50,051 nucleotides of DNA from Clostridia bacterium (GTDB lineage: Bacteria > Bacillota > Clostridia > Oscillospirales > CAG-272). This document shows positions 16,035 through 26,400 of this stretch, piece by piece. Positions within the stretch are counted from its first letter, which is position 1, and each line of letters begins with the position of its first letter. The notes beneath the pieces are model-generated. The model made no database searches and had not been told where the DNA came from. It worked only from the letters and a program-made list of their open reading frames with translations. The stretch covers positions 1-50,051 of the forward strand of contig JAFXAN010000022.1 in the NCBI GenBank assembly GCA_017517035.1, written 5' to 3'. Both the position numbers and the translations under genes were made by a program.

Positions 16035-18440
16035 ATGAATTTTACAAAAAAGCTTGCATTGGTTTTGGTGTTCGTTTTTGTTCTCTTTGCATTTGCAGTT
16101 ATCGGAAATGCAACAGAGGAAGAAGCTGCACCGCCTCCGTCCGAGGGTTATGTTTATAACTCAAAGAATCAGGAAACCAATATAAAATGGACTGTCACAC
16201 AGGACAGCGAGGGTCAGAACATCTGTACCTTCGAGATAGATGCTTCCGCTACAGACAAGGTGCCGGCCACCGTCGTTACCGGCTATTCGGCAGAGGGCAA
16301 GAAGGTCGGCTATGGAAACAACAAGGAGATTCCTTGGTATTATGACGGAAAAATCCATAAAATGATTTTCAAAGAGGGCATCACAGGTGTTGACGGCGGT
16401 GTCTACATGGTAATTTCCTCTATCAAGACCGTCGAGGTTTCAAAGGATTTTGTCACCATCGGATATGCTTCCTTTGAGTGTAACGCTTCCTTTAATACCT
16501 TTATGGTCACGGGAACAGAATACAAGGCAGGTCTGTGCGACCTTACATATCTGAAAACTCTCGGATCATATTGCTTTGACGGCGATAAATTTACAGAGGT
16601 AATCCTGGGCGAGAATATCAAGGATATTCCCACAGAGTGCTTCAAGGGAAATAAGTTCAGAGAGGTCAATTTCCCCGCTAACATCACAAGCGTCAGCGGT
16701 AAAGCCTTCCACGGAAACGGTTCCCTCAAAAAGATAACCGTCAATAACCCCAATATGAAGATCTCCGACACAGCATTTGATAATTGCGTTCAGTTCTTCA
16801 CCATCGTAGGCTACAAAGGCTCAACAGCCGAGACGTTTGCAGAGAATGGCGGATACGAATTTGTCGATATCGAAACAGGTGAGGTCCTCATAAAGGGAAC
16901 AAGAGTCATTGAAAAGGACCCTGCCGAGATCATTGCACAGTATCCCCGCGAGGAAGCTGATGCATCCGACCTTCTTGAGCATATGTATAACGGTTCAAGA
17001 ATCGTAAATACATATTGGGCATATTTCAAGGATTCAAAGACCTTGGTATTCACAAATAACGGCTCGGGCTATAACGAAACAGGTAACCAGACTTCGGCTT
17101 CTGTTGGCGGTAAAAAATATTCCGAATATAAATTTGAGGTTGAGCATATCATCATCGGCACGGGTATCCACAAGATATCAAACAGAGCATTTGAAGGTTT
17201 CTCGGCGCTCAAAACAGTTCAGTACGGTGGAAATATCCAGCAGATAGATAACAATGCATTCAATAACTGTAAGTCGCTTTCCTCCATTTGTATTTTGGGT
17301 AAAGACCTTGTCGAAGGCGTTGCTGATCTTTCGAAGATCAGCCAATGCGATGCGGGCATCATCAAAAATACCTCCATCGAAACTGTAAAGCTCAATGCAA
17401 AGGTAACGGCTGACAAGATAAATCCTCTTGCTTTCCTTGGATGTAAGAATATTGTTGCAAAGGTTGACGAGGCAATGATAACCTTTGCAAAGGATAACTT
17501 CTTTAACGTTATCAACATGGAAAATCCCGAGGAAATCCATGAGCATTATATGTACATCAATCCCGAATCCGTCGCCTGCGGAAGCAAGGCAATCGCATCC
17601 TTCGATGAGGAAACGGGAACTCTCACGCTTCTCGGTGAGGGCGCACTCAACGATATCGTAAACTATTATGGCGGCGGTTCAAAGAAGCAGCCATGGTTCT
17701 CCTATAGAAAAGACATCAAAAAGGTCGTTGTCGGACCAAAGATCACATATATCGGAAAGTACATCTTCTGTCAGTGCGTGAACCTGCAGGAGATCGAGCT
17801 TTCGGGCAATCCCATTGAGATCGGCGCAGGTGCTTTTGAGAAGTGCTATAGCCTCAGAAGCATTTATGTGACGGGAAATGAGCCGATCCTCGGCACATTT
17901 GACCTTCGCACGGTTCCGAATCTTGAGGCTTGGACCTTTGCATATAACTATCTTGTTGTGAATCCCATCATCGGTGAGACTTCAAACGAGATCGGTACAT
18001 CTGTTTTTGAGGACTGCATGAATATTGCGGCGGTCTACGGTACACCCGGCACAAATGCAGAGGCATTTGCAACAACTCTCGGAGTTGAATTTAAGGACGC
18101 TTCGGTAGAGACACCCGCAGGCAAGCTTGCAACTCCTCCCGAAATGAACCAGGACGAAAAGGAAAGAGCGGAGCGAGACAAGGATAAGGATAAGGACGAG
18201 GAAACCGAACCTGCCGAAACCGAGCCTACAAAATATTGCATCGTCATCAGCAATCCTCCCGAGGGCTATGCTCAGGAGAGCGTTGCATATGAAACAGAGA
18301 TCGTTGAAACCATCGTTCGTGGCGAGAGCGAGATGAATATAACTCTCATCATAATAATCGCAGCAGCGGCAGCGGTAGCAGTAGCTGCGGCAGTTGTCGT
18401 TATCATCGTGGCAAAGAAAAGAAAGGAGAAAAAATCATGA
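16035..18440 (+). CDS. BspA-type leucine-rich repeat surface protein with C-terminal membrane anchor
   Basis: 801 aa from ATG 16035, which has AAAGGAAG upstream. A signal peptide (residues 1-26) is followed by LRR_5 repeats recognisable by the IPxxCFKGN..., GxxAFxxCxxL and ISNRAFEGFSAL patterns, in at least two blocks (about 80-270 and 370-690). A proline/acidic linker with DKDKDKDEE leads to a hydrophobic, alanine-rich helix (about 770-792) and a basic tail KKRKEKK, so the protein is membrane-anchored facing outwards. BspA-like repeats usually mediate binding to proteins or glycans. The stop overlaps the start of the GH26 lipoprotein by 4 nt, implying equal production and a joint role. Confidence 0.88.
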   Translation: MNFTKKLALVLVFVFVLFAFAVIGNATEEEAAPPPSEGYVYNSKNQETNIKWTVTQDSEGQNICTFEIDASATDKVPATVVTGYSAEGKKVGYGNNKEIPWYYDGKIHKMIFKEGITGVDGGVYMVISSIKTVEVSKDFVTIGYASFECNASFNTFMVTGTEYKAGLCDLTYLKTLGSYCFDGDKFTEVILGENIKDIPTECFKGNKFREVNFPANITSVSGKAFHGNGSLKKITVNNPNMKISDTAFDNCVQFFTIVGYKGSTAETFAENGGYEFVDIETGEVLIKGTRVIEKDPAEIIAQYPREEADASDLLEHMYNGSRIVNTYWAYFKDSKTLVFTNNGSGYNETGNQTSASVGGKKYSEYKFEVEHIIIGTGIHKISNRAFEGFSALKTVQYGGNIQQIDNNAFNNCKSLSSICILGKDLVEGVADLSKISQCDAGIIKNTSIETVKLNAKVTADKINPLAFLGCKNIVAKVDEAMITFAKDNFFNVINMENPEEIHEHYMYINPESVACGSKAIASFDEETGTLTLLGEGALNDIVNYYGGGSKKQPWFSYRKDIKKVVVGPKITYIGKYIFCQCVNLQEIELSGNPIEIGAGAFEKCYSLRSIYVTGNEPILGTFDLRTVPNLEAWTFAYNYLVVNPIIGETSNEIGTSVFEDCMNIAAVYGTPGTNAEAFATTLGVEFKDASVETPAGKLATPPEMNQDEKERAERDKDKDKDEETEPAETEPTKYCIVISNPPEGYAQESVAYETEIVETIVRGESEMNITLIIIIAAAAAVAVAAAVVVIIVAKKRKEKKS

Positions 18441-20323
18441 AAAAATTTATAATCGCACTTCTTCTTTTGATTTTTGCTTTGACAATCGTTTCCTGCGGTT
18501 CTTCTGATTTCAAAGAAACTACTGTTATATACCGTGATCCTCTCGGCAGACAGGTCATTCACGCTACATATATTGAAAATATCGGTGAATATACCGTTGT
18601 CCGCTCGGACACATCGGAGAATGAAATAAAGGATATTGCCACCGAATTTCGCAAGACTATCAGTGATTTTTGCGGCTCTCAGCTTAAGATCGGTACAGAT
18701 TACGGCTCAAAGAGCAAGTATGAGATCCTTATAGGCAACACTAACCGTCCCGAGAGCAAAAATGCCATGAAGGGACTTGGACTTAATGATTATGTGATAA
18801 AGCTTGACGGTACAAAGATCGTCATCGCCGGCGGCTCAAATGCGGCGATAAAGACTGCAATTGACGAATTCTGCGACAACTTCATGTATAAAAACATGGT
18901 GGTTGTTCCCGAGGGTGACGGGCTTGTTTATGTTCATAATTTCAAGCTCAATCTGATCAAAATTGAAGATAAGGACGCTTCCGAATATAAGATCTATTCA
19001 ATAAATCCCGATGCTTCCGCACTTCTTGCCCAGAAGATCTTTGATGAATATACAGGTCAGACCGTTGAGGTGGCAAAGGAGATGGAGGCGGGACAGAATT
19101 ATATCATTCTCGAGCCTACCAGCCTTGATTATGCACCCTTTAAGGCTGAGGTAAAGGACGGAAACCTTTATGTTTCGGGTTCTTATAAATCCTGCACCGA
19201 GTTTCCCGAGTATTTCGCGAAAAAGGGCGAAAAGAATGTAAATATCAAGGGCAGCGTTGAAGGCGAGCTTGAAATGCCCACATTCTATACAAAGGATGAG
19301 CTTATGGCAGTCCTTGAGACGGTATATAATGAAGAAACCGTAATTCTCGGTGAGCAGGTCAATTCTTATAGTGAGATCGGAACTCCTTCCGATGTTTTGA
19401 AGCGTTTCTATAAGGCTTCGGGAAAATATCCCGGAATCATCGGCGTTGACATTGGCGGCTACGGACTTAAGCTCACAGGCGAGCAGTGCCCCGATTATAT
19501 AAAGAGCCAAGTATTCTGCGAATTCGTTGACTATGCCGCACAGGGCGGTATAATTCAGCTCCATACCCATATGGCAATGCCTACCGAAATATGGGATCCC
19601 GAAAATCAGGTGTTCCGCAGTGCTCTCGACGGTGCAGAGGCTTGGGCTGAAGTTGTAACTGAGGGAACAGCACTCAATGAGACCTTCAAGAAAGCACTTC
19701 AGATCGAAGGCGAATACATCAAGCTCTTTGACGATCTCGGCATTCCCGTTACCTGGAGACCGTTCCACGAGATGAACGCAAACTGGTTCTGGTGGGGTGT
19801 AAGCGTTAACGGAAAGACTATTGATGCTTCCTATTTCTCGGATCTGTGGATCTATATGTACGAATATTATGAGAAGATGGGACTTGACGATATTGTCTGG
19901 GTATATTCTCCCAATAACGCAAACGGATTTATTGATGTTATGTACACATATCCCGGAGATGACTATGTAGACATTGTAGGTCTCGACTGGTATACCGACG
20001 GCGCATACGAGATCGACGGCTCGGGCAGAAGCTATGCTAAGCTTATGAACACCGAAAAGATCACAAATATCTGCGAGTTTGGTATCGGCGGAGATATTCA
20101 GTGTGACGAAAGAGACATTCAGAAGAGAACCTTTAGCTGTCTTGATTTTGAAAATACGGTCAAGCAGATGTTCTCGGATGGTTATAAGCTTGCTTATATT
20201 CTCACATGGACAGCACAGGATTCAATTGATTGGTGGGGCTATGGCGAGGAAATGATGGCAGGCGGCACATTTATCGACAGAGATACTCTCCCGAAATATT
20301 TTGAAGCAGTAAGAGCAAAATAA
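18437..20323 (+). CDS. GH26 glycoside hydrolase lipoprotein (mannanase-like)
   Basis: 628 aa. The signal peptide ends in lipobox IVSC (C20), so it is a surface lipoprotein. Residues about 50-165 form a module (YTVVRSDTSEN..., YEILIGNTNRPESK...) shared with the GH26 protein at 28688. A second region (170-280) follows, then the GH26 catalytic barrel (about 290-625). The acid/base is E445 in WRPFHEMNANWFWWG and the nucleophile is E547 in ICEFG. GH26 enzymes cleave beta-1,4-mannan and sometimes beta-1,3-xylan or mixed-linkage glucan. Translational coupling to the LRR protein suggests a binding partner and enzyme at the same surface. A terminator follows. Confidence 0.9.
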   Translation: MKKFIIALLLLIFALTIVSCGSSDFKETTVIYRDPLGRQVIHATYIENIGEYTVVRSDTSENEIKDIATEFRKTISDFCGSQLKIGTDYGSKSKYEILIGNTNRPESKNAMKGLGLNDYVIKLDGTKIVIAGGSNAAIKTAIDEFCDNFMYKNMVVVPEGDGLVYVHNFKLNLIKIEDKDASEYKIYSINPDASALLAQKIFDEYTGQTVEVAKEMEAGQNYIILEPTSLDYAPFKAEVKDGNLYVSGSYKSCTEFPEYFAKKGEKNVNIKGSVEGELEMPTFYTKDELMAVLETVYNEETVILGEQVNSYSEIGTPSDVLKRFYKASGKYPGIIGVDIGGYGLKLTGEQCPDYIKSQVFCEFVDYAAQGGIIQLHTHMAMPTEIWDPENQVFRSALDGAEAWAEVVTEGTALNETFKKALQIEGEYIKLFDDLGIPVTWRPFHEMNANWFWWGVSVNGKTIDASYFSDLWIYMYEYYEKMGLDDIVWVYSPNNANGFIDVMYTYPGDDYVDIVGLDWYTDGAYEIDGSGRSYAKLMNTEKITNICEFGIGGDIQCDERDIQKRTFSCLDFENTVKQMFSDGYKLAYILTWTAQDSIDWWGYGEEMMAGGTFIDRDTLPKYFEAVRAK

Positions 20324-20344
20324 AATATCAGAAACTTTATAAAA

Positions 20345-20382
20345 AAAGAGAACTCTGCCGAGCTTTCGGCAGAGTTCTCTTT
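20345..20382 (+). terminator. Rho-independent terminator
   Basis: 17-bp stem AAAGAGAACTCTGCCGA with its complement (20366-20382), 4-nt loop, ending in TTT; A-run on the left side. Confidence 0.9.
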
Positions 20383-20442
20383 GTCTAAAATATTGCACAA
20401 CAAAGCGGTTTCATGTAGGATGGATTTATTATCCAATTTTTC

Positions 20443-20740
20443 AAACAGTAATTTGTCGAACTGTTGAAAGAGTGAATAAACGGAGATGAGGATATTCGTT
20501 AGCCTCCACTGATTTTGCAAAGCAAAATTAGGGGAGGTGGATTTTGCCGCAAGGCAAAAGACGGAAGGGTCTTATGAGGTGTAAGGTAATTTGTTTGCTT
20601 TTAATAGTTACTTTGCGAGCTACACCCTTCAGTCACGGCGAACAATATCTGTTTTCTACTTTATATTATTTCGCCGTGCCAGCTCCCCTAAGAACAGGGG
20701 AGCCTTATTTTACCGTTCAATTTCACTTCGGTATTAAACC
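20443..20740. repeat. Second repeat unit, abutting the MITE-like copy
   Basis: It starts with the same terminus AAACAGTAATTTGTCG as the 350-bp element and runs directly up to copy 2. It contains GATTTTGCAAAGCAAAATTA, a 9-bp CCAGCTCCCCT...AGGGGAG hairpin (20677-20703 region) and pairs such as TCACGGCGAA/TTCGCCGTG (20634-20676). No ORF is credible. It appears to be a different internal sequence framed by the same ends, or a nested insertion. Confidence 0.6.
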
Positions 20741-21090
20741 AAACAGTAATTTGTCGAACAGTCGGAAACGGTGAAACTATACCCCAACGCCGATGGCGTT
20801 GCCGCAAGCGGTTCGACTTCACTGCGTTCCGCTCAGGGTGACTGCTTTGAGATTATCATCCTTTAGCGCTCGTAGATTCTTCGCTACGCTCAGAATGACT
20901 CGAGAGTAAATTGATGCTAAGTTTTTCTACATGTAATTTCCGTAAAATTTCCGTAGAAACACAGATAATCAGCAATAAAAATTACCTTTTTCGAAGTTTT
21001 GATCGACCTTTTTTAAAAGGTCGCGCGAGCCGACGGCGGCGTCGGTCGCCTCCGCAGAGGCGAAACTCCCTCACCGATAAATTGCTGTTT
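20741..21090 (-). repeat. 350-bp MITE-like repeat, copy 2 (inverted)
   Basis: Inverted counterpart of 12752-13100. It begins AAACAGTAATTTGTCGAAC and, read on the minus strand from its other end, starts AAACAGCAATTTATCGG. The GC-rich core (21020-21062) is almost identical to copy 1. The differences lie mostly in single bases and in the loop around 20790-20812. The two copies bracket about 7.6 kb. Confidence 0.88.
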
Positions 21091-21122
21091 AAAAATTCGG
21101 TTGATCGTCATCGACATCGTTT

Positions 21123-21749
21123 TTATTTGAATAGTTTTATGATCTCCTCGAAAATTTCAAGAATTTTGAACCGTATTTCATATTTTCCCCCGTCAGTGTT
21201 GCTTTCTGTGATGATCCTGTATTGTTCTCCGGTAAGTCCGGCGGCGATGAAGCCATTTTCAAGGCTTTCATCCTTTTTTGAGGCTGCCGAGAGACAGATC
21301 GGCGGAAAAAGCACGCACCACCAATTTTTCCCCTCCGCTTTTCCTATCTTTATCTGAAGAGAAAGATATTTTCCCGACGGGAATGCGGCGTCCTCATAAA
21401 CTCTTGTTGGATAATATTCCTCACCGAAAACGACCTTTGCTCTTTGATCCGAGCCGTTTTCAAGCAATACAGAATTTGCGACCTTCTCAAATCCTTCAAG
21501 ATTTTCACCCATCAAGACCGCAGCCTCGTCTCTCGTCTCGCAATCCGACAAAAGCTCATCCGTAAACTTTATGACAGAGTCTCTGACCTTCAGCTTAAGT
21601 GCCTGATCCTCGTCGCTGTCAGAATTTGCAAGAACATGAAGCCGAACAACGCTCTCGTATATCTCCCTTTCTCCGTGAATTGGGAGCAGCCCCAGAAGAA
21701 GCGCTATGGAAACTGCAATAAGTAAAACCGAAAATGCTTTTTTCTCCAT
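21123..21749 (-). CDS. spoIIR: Stage II sporulation protein R
   Basis: 208 aa. An N-terminal hydrophobic segment (5-23) for export is followed by the family hallmarks VRLHVLANSDSDEDQALKLK and NWWCVLFPPICLS. SpoIIR is made in the forespore, crosses into the intermembrane space and triggers SpoIIGA to process pro-sigma-E in the mother cell. Its presence shows a sporulating lineage. GAGGT precedes the ATG. I could not identify a convincing sigma-F promoter: GTATG lies upstream but the -10 match is poor. It is divergent from the GHL10-type gene. Confidence 0.93.
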   Translation of the reverse strand: MEKKAFSVLLIAVSIALLLGLLPIHGEREIYESVVRLHVLANSDSDEDQALKLKVRDSVIKFTDELLSDCETRDEAAVLMGENLEGFEKVANSVLLENGSDQRAKVVFGEEYYPTRVYEDAAFPSGKYLSLQIKIGKAEGKNWWCVLFPPICLSAASKKDESLENGFIAAGLTGEQYRIITESNTDGGKYEIRFKILEIFEEIIKLFK

Positions 21750-21824
21750 TATTTTGTACCTCTTTTTTTGTTTCTATGGGGATTTTTGACATACAAAAAA
21801 TCTTTTATTCAGAAAAATACATAT

Positions 21825-21853
21825 TTGACAAAAAACGCCTTATAATGTATAAT
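21825..21853 (+). promoter_or_regulatory. Sigma-A promoter of the GHL10-type gene
   Basis: TTGACA (21825-21830), 17-nt spacer, TATAAT (21848-21853). An overlapping TATAAT at 21841 is too close to serve the same -35. Confidence 0.85.
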
Positions 21854-21879
21854 AAGTAACGAAAGGCGGCGAGGCGAAA

Positions 21880-23400
21880 ATGAAGAAAAGGAAGATAATA
21901 GGCTGTATAATTTTATTGGCAATTATGTTTTTGTCATCCTGCTCGGGGGATGTGATTCCTCTTGCGGACAGGGAGGTTCCTTCAAGGCTTCCATATGAGG
22001 AGATCGCCAAAAACGCCATCGGGCTTCTGAATCCCGATTCCGAGATGAGAGGAATTTGGATCGCAAGCGTCGGAAATATCAATTTCCCTTCAAAGCAGGG
22101 GCTTGGCAAGAAGGCTCTTGCAGCAGAGCTTGATGAGATCGTGGAAAACTGTGCCTCTCTTGGTATAAACACGATATTTTTTCAGGTAAGACCTGCCTCG
22201 GATGCACTCTATTCTTCATCGCTTTTCCCCGCATCCGAATATGTTTCGGGAAAACAAGGAAGGATGCCCGAGGGAGACTTTGATTGCCTTGAATATCTTA
22301 TAAATGCTGCAAAGCGCGAAAAGATAAGAGTTCACGCATGGGTAAATCCCTTAAGGGTTACCTACGGTAGCCAAAAATATCCCAAAACCGACCTCTCACT
22401 TCTCGCAAAGGATCATATTGCAAGAAAAAATCCTCATTGGGTGGTTGAATATGCTGACGGGAAGCTTTATTTTGATGCGGGAATCCCCGCTGTCAGAGAA
22501 TATATCGCAGAGGGAGTTCGGGAGATCGTTTCAAATTATGATGTGGACGGAATAATCTTTGACGATTATTTTTATCCCTATCCTGTGGATAATGCGGAGT
22601 TTGATGATGGCGCAAGTTATCTTGAATACGGCGGAGGCGCAGAGAAAGAGGATTGGCGCAGGGAAAATATAAATGCGCTTGTGAAGGGCTGCTATGAAGC
22701 GACAAAGGCGGCTGATCCCTCATGCCTTTTCGGAATTTCACCCTTTGGCATATGGCAGAATGACGATGGCAAAAACGGAGGAAGCGCAAGCCGCGGACTT
22801 GAGGCATATGAGAGCCTTTACTGCGATGCTCTTGCATGGATCGAGGGTAAATATATCGACTATATTTCTCCACAGCTTTATTGGCGGTTTGAAACTGCCG
22901 CCGCACCTTACGGTGAGCTTGCGTCATGGTGGAATGCGGTGCTCGACGGAAGCGGAATAAAGCTCTATATTTCCCATGCTTCTTATATGTACGAGAGCTG
23001 GGAAAGCCCTTATGGAGAGCTTACGCATCAAGTGGATTTTTCGAGAGATCTTATCACATATAAGGGCAGTATTTTTTACGGTTATGAAGCCATTGCCAAA
23101 AACGCCGAAAATGTTGCAGATGAGATAAGCAAGCTTTTTGAGGATGAGATCATATATTCGGACTATTATTCAACGGCAGAGCCTTTGCTTCTTGATCTTC
23201 CGCAGATTTCCGCCTCGAAAATGATCAAGGTCAGCGGAAAGAGCGACCCTGCGGTCACGCTTTCATATGAAGGAAAGAGGATAAGCCGAGAGAGAGACGG
23301 AAGCTTCACAATTGAGTTGACTTTGAAAACAGGAGAAAACAGTATAATTTTCGACTATGGCGGTAAAAAAACTGTTTTCACAACCGAATATAGCGAATAA
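21880..23400 (+). CDS. GHL10/YngK-type glycosyl hydrolase lipoprotein (DUF187)
   Basis: 506 aa lipoprotein (lipobox LSSC, C21). After the anchor comes the GHL10 barrel: MRGIWIASVGNINFP, NTIFFQVRPASDALY, VHAWVNPLRV, DGIIFDDYFYPYP and YIDYISPQLYW are typical. D-D of IIFDDYFYP are likely catalytic-site acids. A small beta-rich domain (about 430-500) closes the protein. Family members are cell-surface hydrolases, proposed to act on glycans or peptidoglycan-like polymers; substrate uncertain. It has its own promoter and lies between spoIIR and the LRR-GH26 gene. Confidence 0.9.
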   Translation: MKKRKIIGCIILLAIMFLSSCSGDVIPLADREVPSRLPYEEIAKNAIGLLNPDSEMRGIWIASVGNINFPSKQGLGKKALAAELDEIVENCASLGINTIFFQVRPASDALYSSSLFPASEYVSGKQGRMPEGDFDCLEYLINAAKREKIRVHAWVNPLRVTYGSQKYPKTDLSLLAKDHIARKNPHWVVEYADGKLYFDAGIPAVREYIAEGVREIVSNYDVDGIIFDDYFYPYPVDNAEFDDGASYLEYGGGAEKEDWRRENINALVKGCYEATKAADPSCLFGISPFGIWQNDDGKNGGSASRGLEAYESLYCDALAWIEGKYIDYISPQLYWRFETAAAPYGELASWWNAVLDGSGIKLYISHASYMYESWESPYGELTHQVDFSRDLITYKGSIFYGYEAIAKNAENVADEISKLFEDEIIYSDYYSTAEPLLLDLPQISASKMIKVSGKSDPAVTLSYEGKRISRERDGSFTIELTLKTGENSIIFDYGGKKTVFTTEYSE

Positions 23401-23412
23401 AGCAAGTTTTGC

Positions 23413-23441
23413 TTGACTAATGCATCAAATTAATATATAAT
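23413..23441 (+). promoter_or_regulatory. Promoter of the LRR-GH26 gene
   Basis: TTGACT (23413-23418), 17-nt spacer, TATAAT (23436-23441). No convincing terminator separates it from the gene before, so read-through is possible. Confidence 0.8.
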
Positions 23442-23477
23442 ATTGTTAGTAAGCAAAATCGAGAGGAAAAAATTGTA

Positions 23478-26400
23478 ATGAAAAAAACACTGCTTTTACC
23501 CCTGATAATAATTTTGCTCGGAGCGGCTCTTGTTTTGTCGGTCTCTGCTGCAGAGACGCTTGTTGCCGAGGGAAATAACGGAGAGAGCATCACATGGCAG
23601 CTCTTTGACCGATACGGAGGAGCAGGCGAGGAGCCTCATTATAAGCTTGTTTTCACCGGAGAGGGAACTCTTGTCGGATATACAAACGACGGCAAGCAGC
23701 TTTCATACGGAAATTATTCAACAAGCCATCAGTTTCAGGAATGGAAAAATAATATTTATGAGATAGTGGTCGGTGACGGTATTACGGCCATCGGTGCTGC
23801 GGGAGTTGCATTTTTTCCGCAGGTCAGAACCATCGAGATTCCCGCAAATCTGACATCTCTTGCAAATCAGGCTTTTTCAAGCAATAAAATGCTTGAAAGA
23901 ATCAGCGTCAGAGGAAAGAATACATTCCTCGGTGCAGACCTTTCTATGATAACATCCTTCGGAACGCACATTTTTGATGGATGCTCAAGCCTAAAATATA
24001 TACATTTTAATCCCGAATATGTTGGAAATATCAGAAACGAAGTGATCAAAAGCTGTACCTCTCTTAAGGTTCTCGTTATTCCCGAGGGAGTTACCGATAT
24101 CACGGCAGACGCCTTTGAATATACCCAGCTTGAAAATGTCATTTTCCTCGGTGATCCCACCATCGGAAAGGAAGTTTTCAAAGGTGCGGAAACCAAAAAT
24201 CTGACCCTTTACGGCGCTGTGAAGGGCGGAAATGTTGAAGCATTTGCAAAGGGAAACGGTATTAAATATGTAAATGACATTCCCGATATTGATCCGCTTT
24301 ATTATAGCTCCGATCCGAATGTTATCGACATCGGAAAAGCGGGAACGGATGTTTATTATAAGCTCGTCTGTGGCGAGGACGGCTTTGCAACGATGTATGT
24401 TTTCGGTTCTGGCAGAAAAGCTATCATGCAAAGCGTTGCTGATGATTCTCTCGGATTTTATACAAGAATTCTTGCCTGGTGGTATCCCTATAACAATCTG
24501 ATAAAAAAGATAGTCTTTCCGCAGAGCATTTCCGAAATCAGCGGACATATGGGCGGAAATATGCCAAACCTCAAAGAGGTAGAGATAACAAGTTCTCTGA
24601 AGGCTTTAGGAGGAACGGCTTTTGAAAGCTCAGCAAAGCTGAACTGTATCTATATAAAGGGCAATGAGCCGATTCCGGGACATCTTGACCTCACATCTGT
24701 TGATACTATAGGCGCATATGTTTTTGATGGCTGTCAAAGCATCGTTTCCGTTGAATTTGCGGAATATCCCAAAACCACATCCCTTGGCACAGAGCTTTTC
24801 AAGGCATGCAAAAGCTTGAAAAATGTAAAGCTTCCCTTCAATCTTGCACATATAGGCTCAGAGGTCTTTGAGGATTGCACAAGTCTTAGTGAGATTGTGA
24901 TCTATAGCGATGCAACCATTGCCGCCGATGCCTTCAAGAACTGCAAGAATCTTAAGACAATAAAGGGCCTCCGAAACTCTCATGCGCAGGAATATGCAGA
25001 AGAGCATGGGCTTGAATTTATTCTTCCCAATGTTGTTTCGGTATATCTTGACGGTGAGCTTAAGGATGAGATAGATGTTGTTGAGGGAGTTAAGCTTCTT
25101 CCGAGACTTACAGATGGTAAGGCTTGTCTTTTCTATTATGACGAGGGCTTTGCCGAGCCTTATGATTATTCGATGAAGATATATGAAAACTTGACGCTTT
25201 ATGCGCAGCCGATAGTTTATCATGAAGGCTTTATGGTGAGAAGTGAGGGCTATAACGGACTGCGTTCCGTATATAATTTCGGTTATGATGCTTCTTCGGG
25301 CAATTCTATCTATAATGTTAAGGAGATGGGTTCGATCTCCTCGCTTGAGAGAGGAATCAAAGGCGAGAATGACATAAAGCTAAGTGATAATCATATCTTT
25401 ACAAATGTTGTCGTTCGAGATAATGCCCTTTGCGGCAAGATATCAAGTATTCCGAACGGAAATGAGGCGCAGTTTGCTCATACCGCAATGGGATATGATA
25501 AAGGCGGCGTTCTGAATGCGAAAAATGCCACCGAGCTGCTCCATTTCAGAGCATATGTTGTAATTGAAAATAAGGAAACGGGCGAGACATTCGAGCTTTA
25601 TACCGATCCCGTGTCTGCAACACTTCGTGAAAAGGCAGCACTTACCGCAGAGAAAGGCGATGCTTCTCTTTCGGCGGAACAAAAGGAATTTTTGAGTGTG
25701 GCAGCGAATGTGGAATATGACAGAGAGATGATATATACCGAGGAAGAGCTGATGGCATATATATACGAGATGTATGATGATATCGACCATGTCATCTACG
25801 GTCAGCAGCTTGGAGGAGGCAGCTCTCCCGATGTCCTTGCCAATTATCTTGCAAAATTCAGAAATGAAACGGGAGATTACCCCGGTGTTATCGGTCTTGA
25901 CCAGGTTTCGATAAACCAAGGCAAATATACAGATGAGCAGAAGGATATCTATTTTGATAATGTCCTTGAATATGTCAGACGAGGCGGAATCATTACCCTT
26001 TCCATCCATCTGACAAATCCAAGAGACGCTTCCGCAGGCTATAGAGGAGCTCTCGGTTTTGAGGACGCTTGGGAGGAGATACTCACAAAGGGAAGTCCCC
26101 TCAACCTCTCGCTCCATACATATCTTGAGGATGTAAGAGACACTCTTCAGAGACTTGAGGACAGAGGCATTCCGGTTCTTTTCAGACCTCTTCACGAGAT
26201 GAATATCAGCTCCTTCTGGTGGTGTGTAAACCAGAATGTTGACGGAAACAAGAGAGTTCTTGACAGCAGTTATGTTATAAGGCTCTGGAAATATTATTAT
26301 GAATTTTTCGAAGTCGAATGCGATCTTGACAACCTTGTTTGGGTATACGGCCCCAACTATACCAACAATACATCCACAACAAGCGGAACACAGCATGTTA

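Noticed and set aside
21750..21879. Sigma-F promoter for spoIIR
   Set aside because: A GTATG box is present but the -10 region does not match well enough to call.
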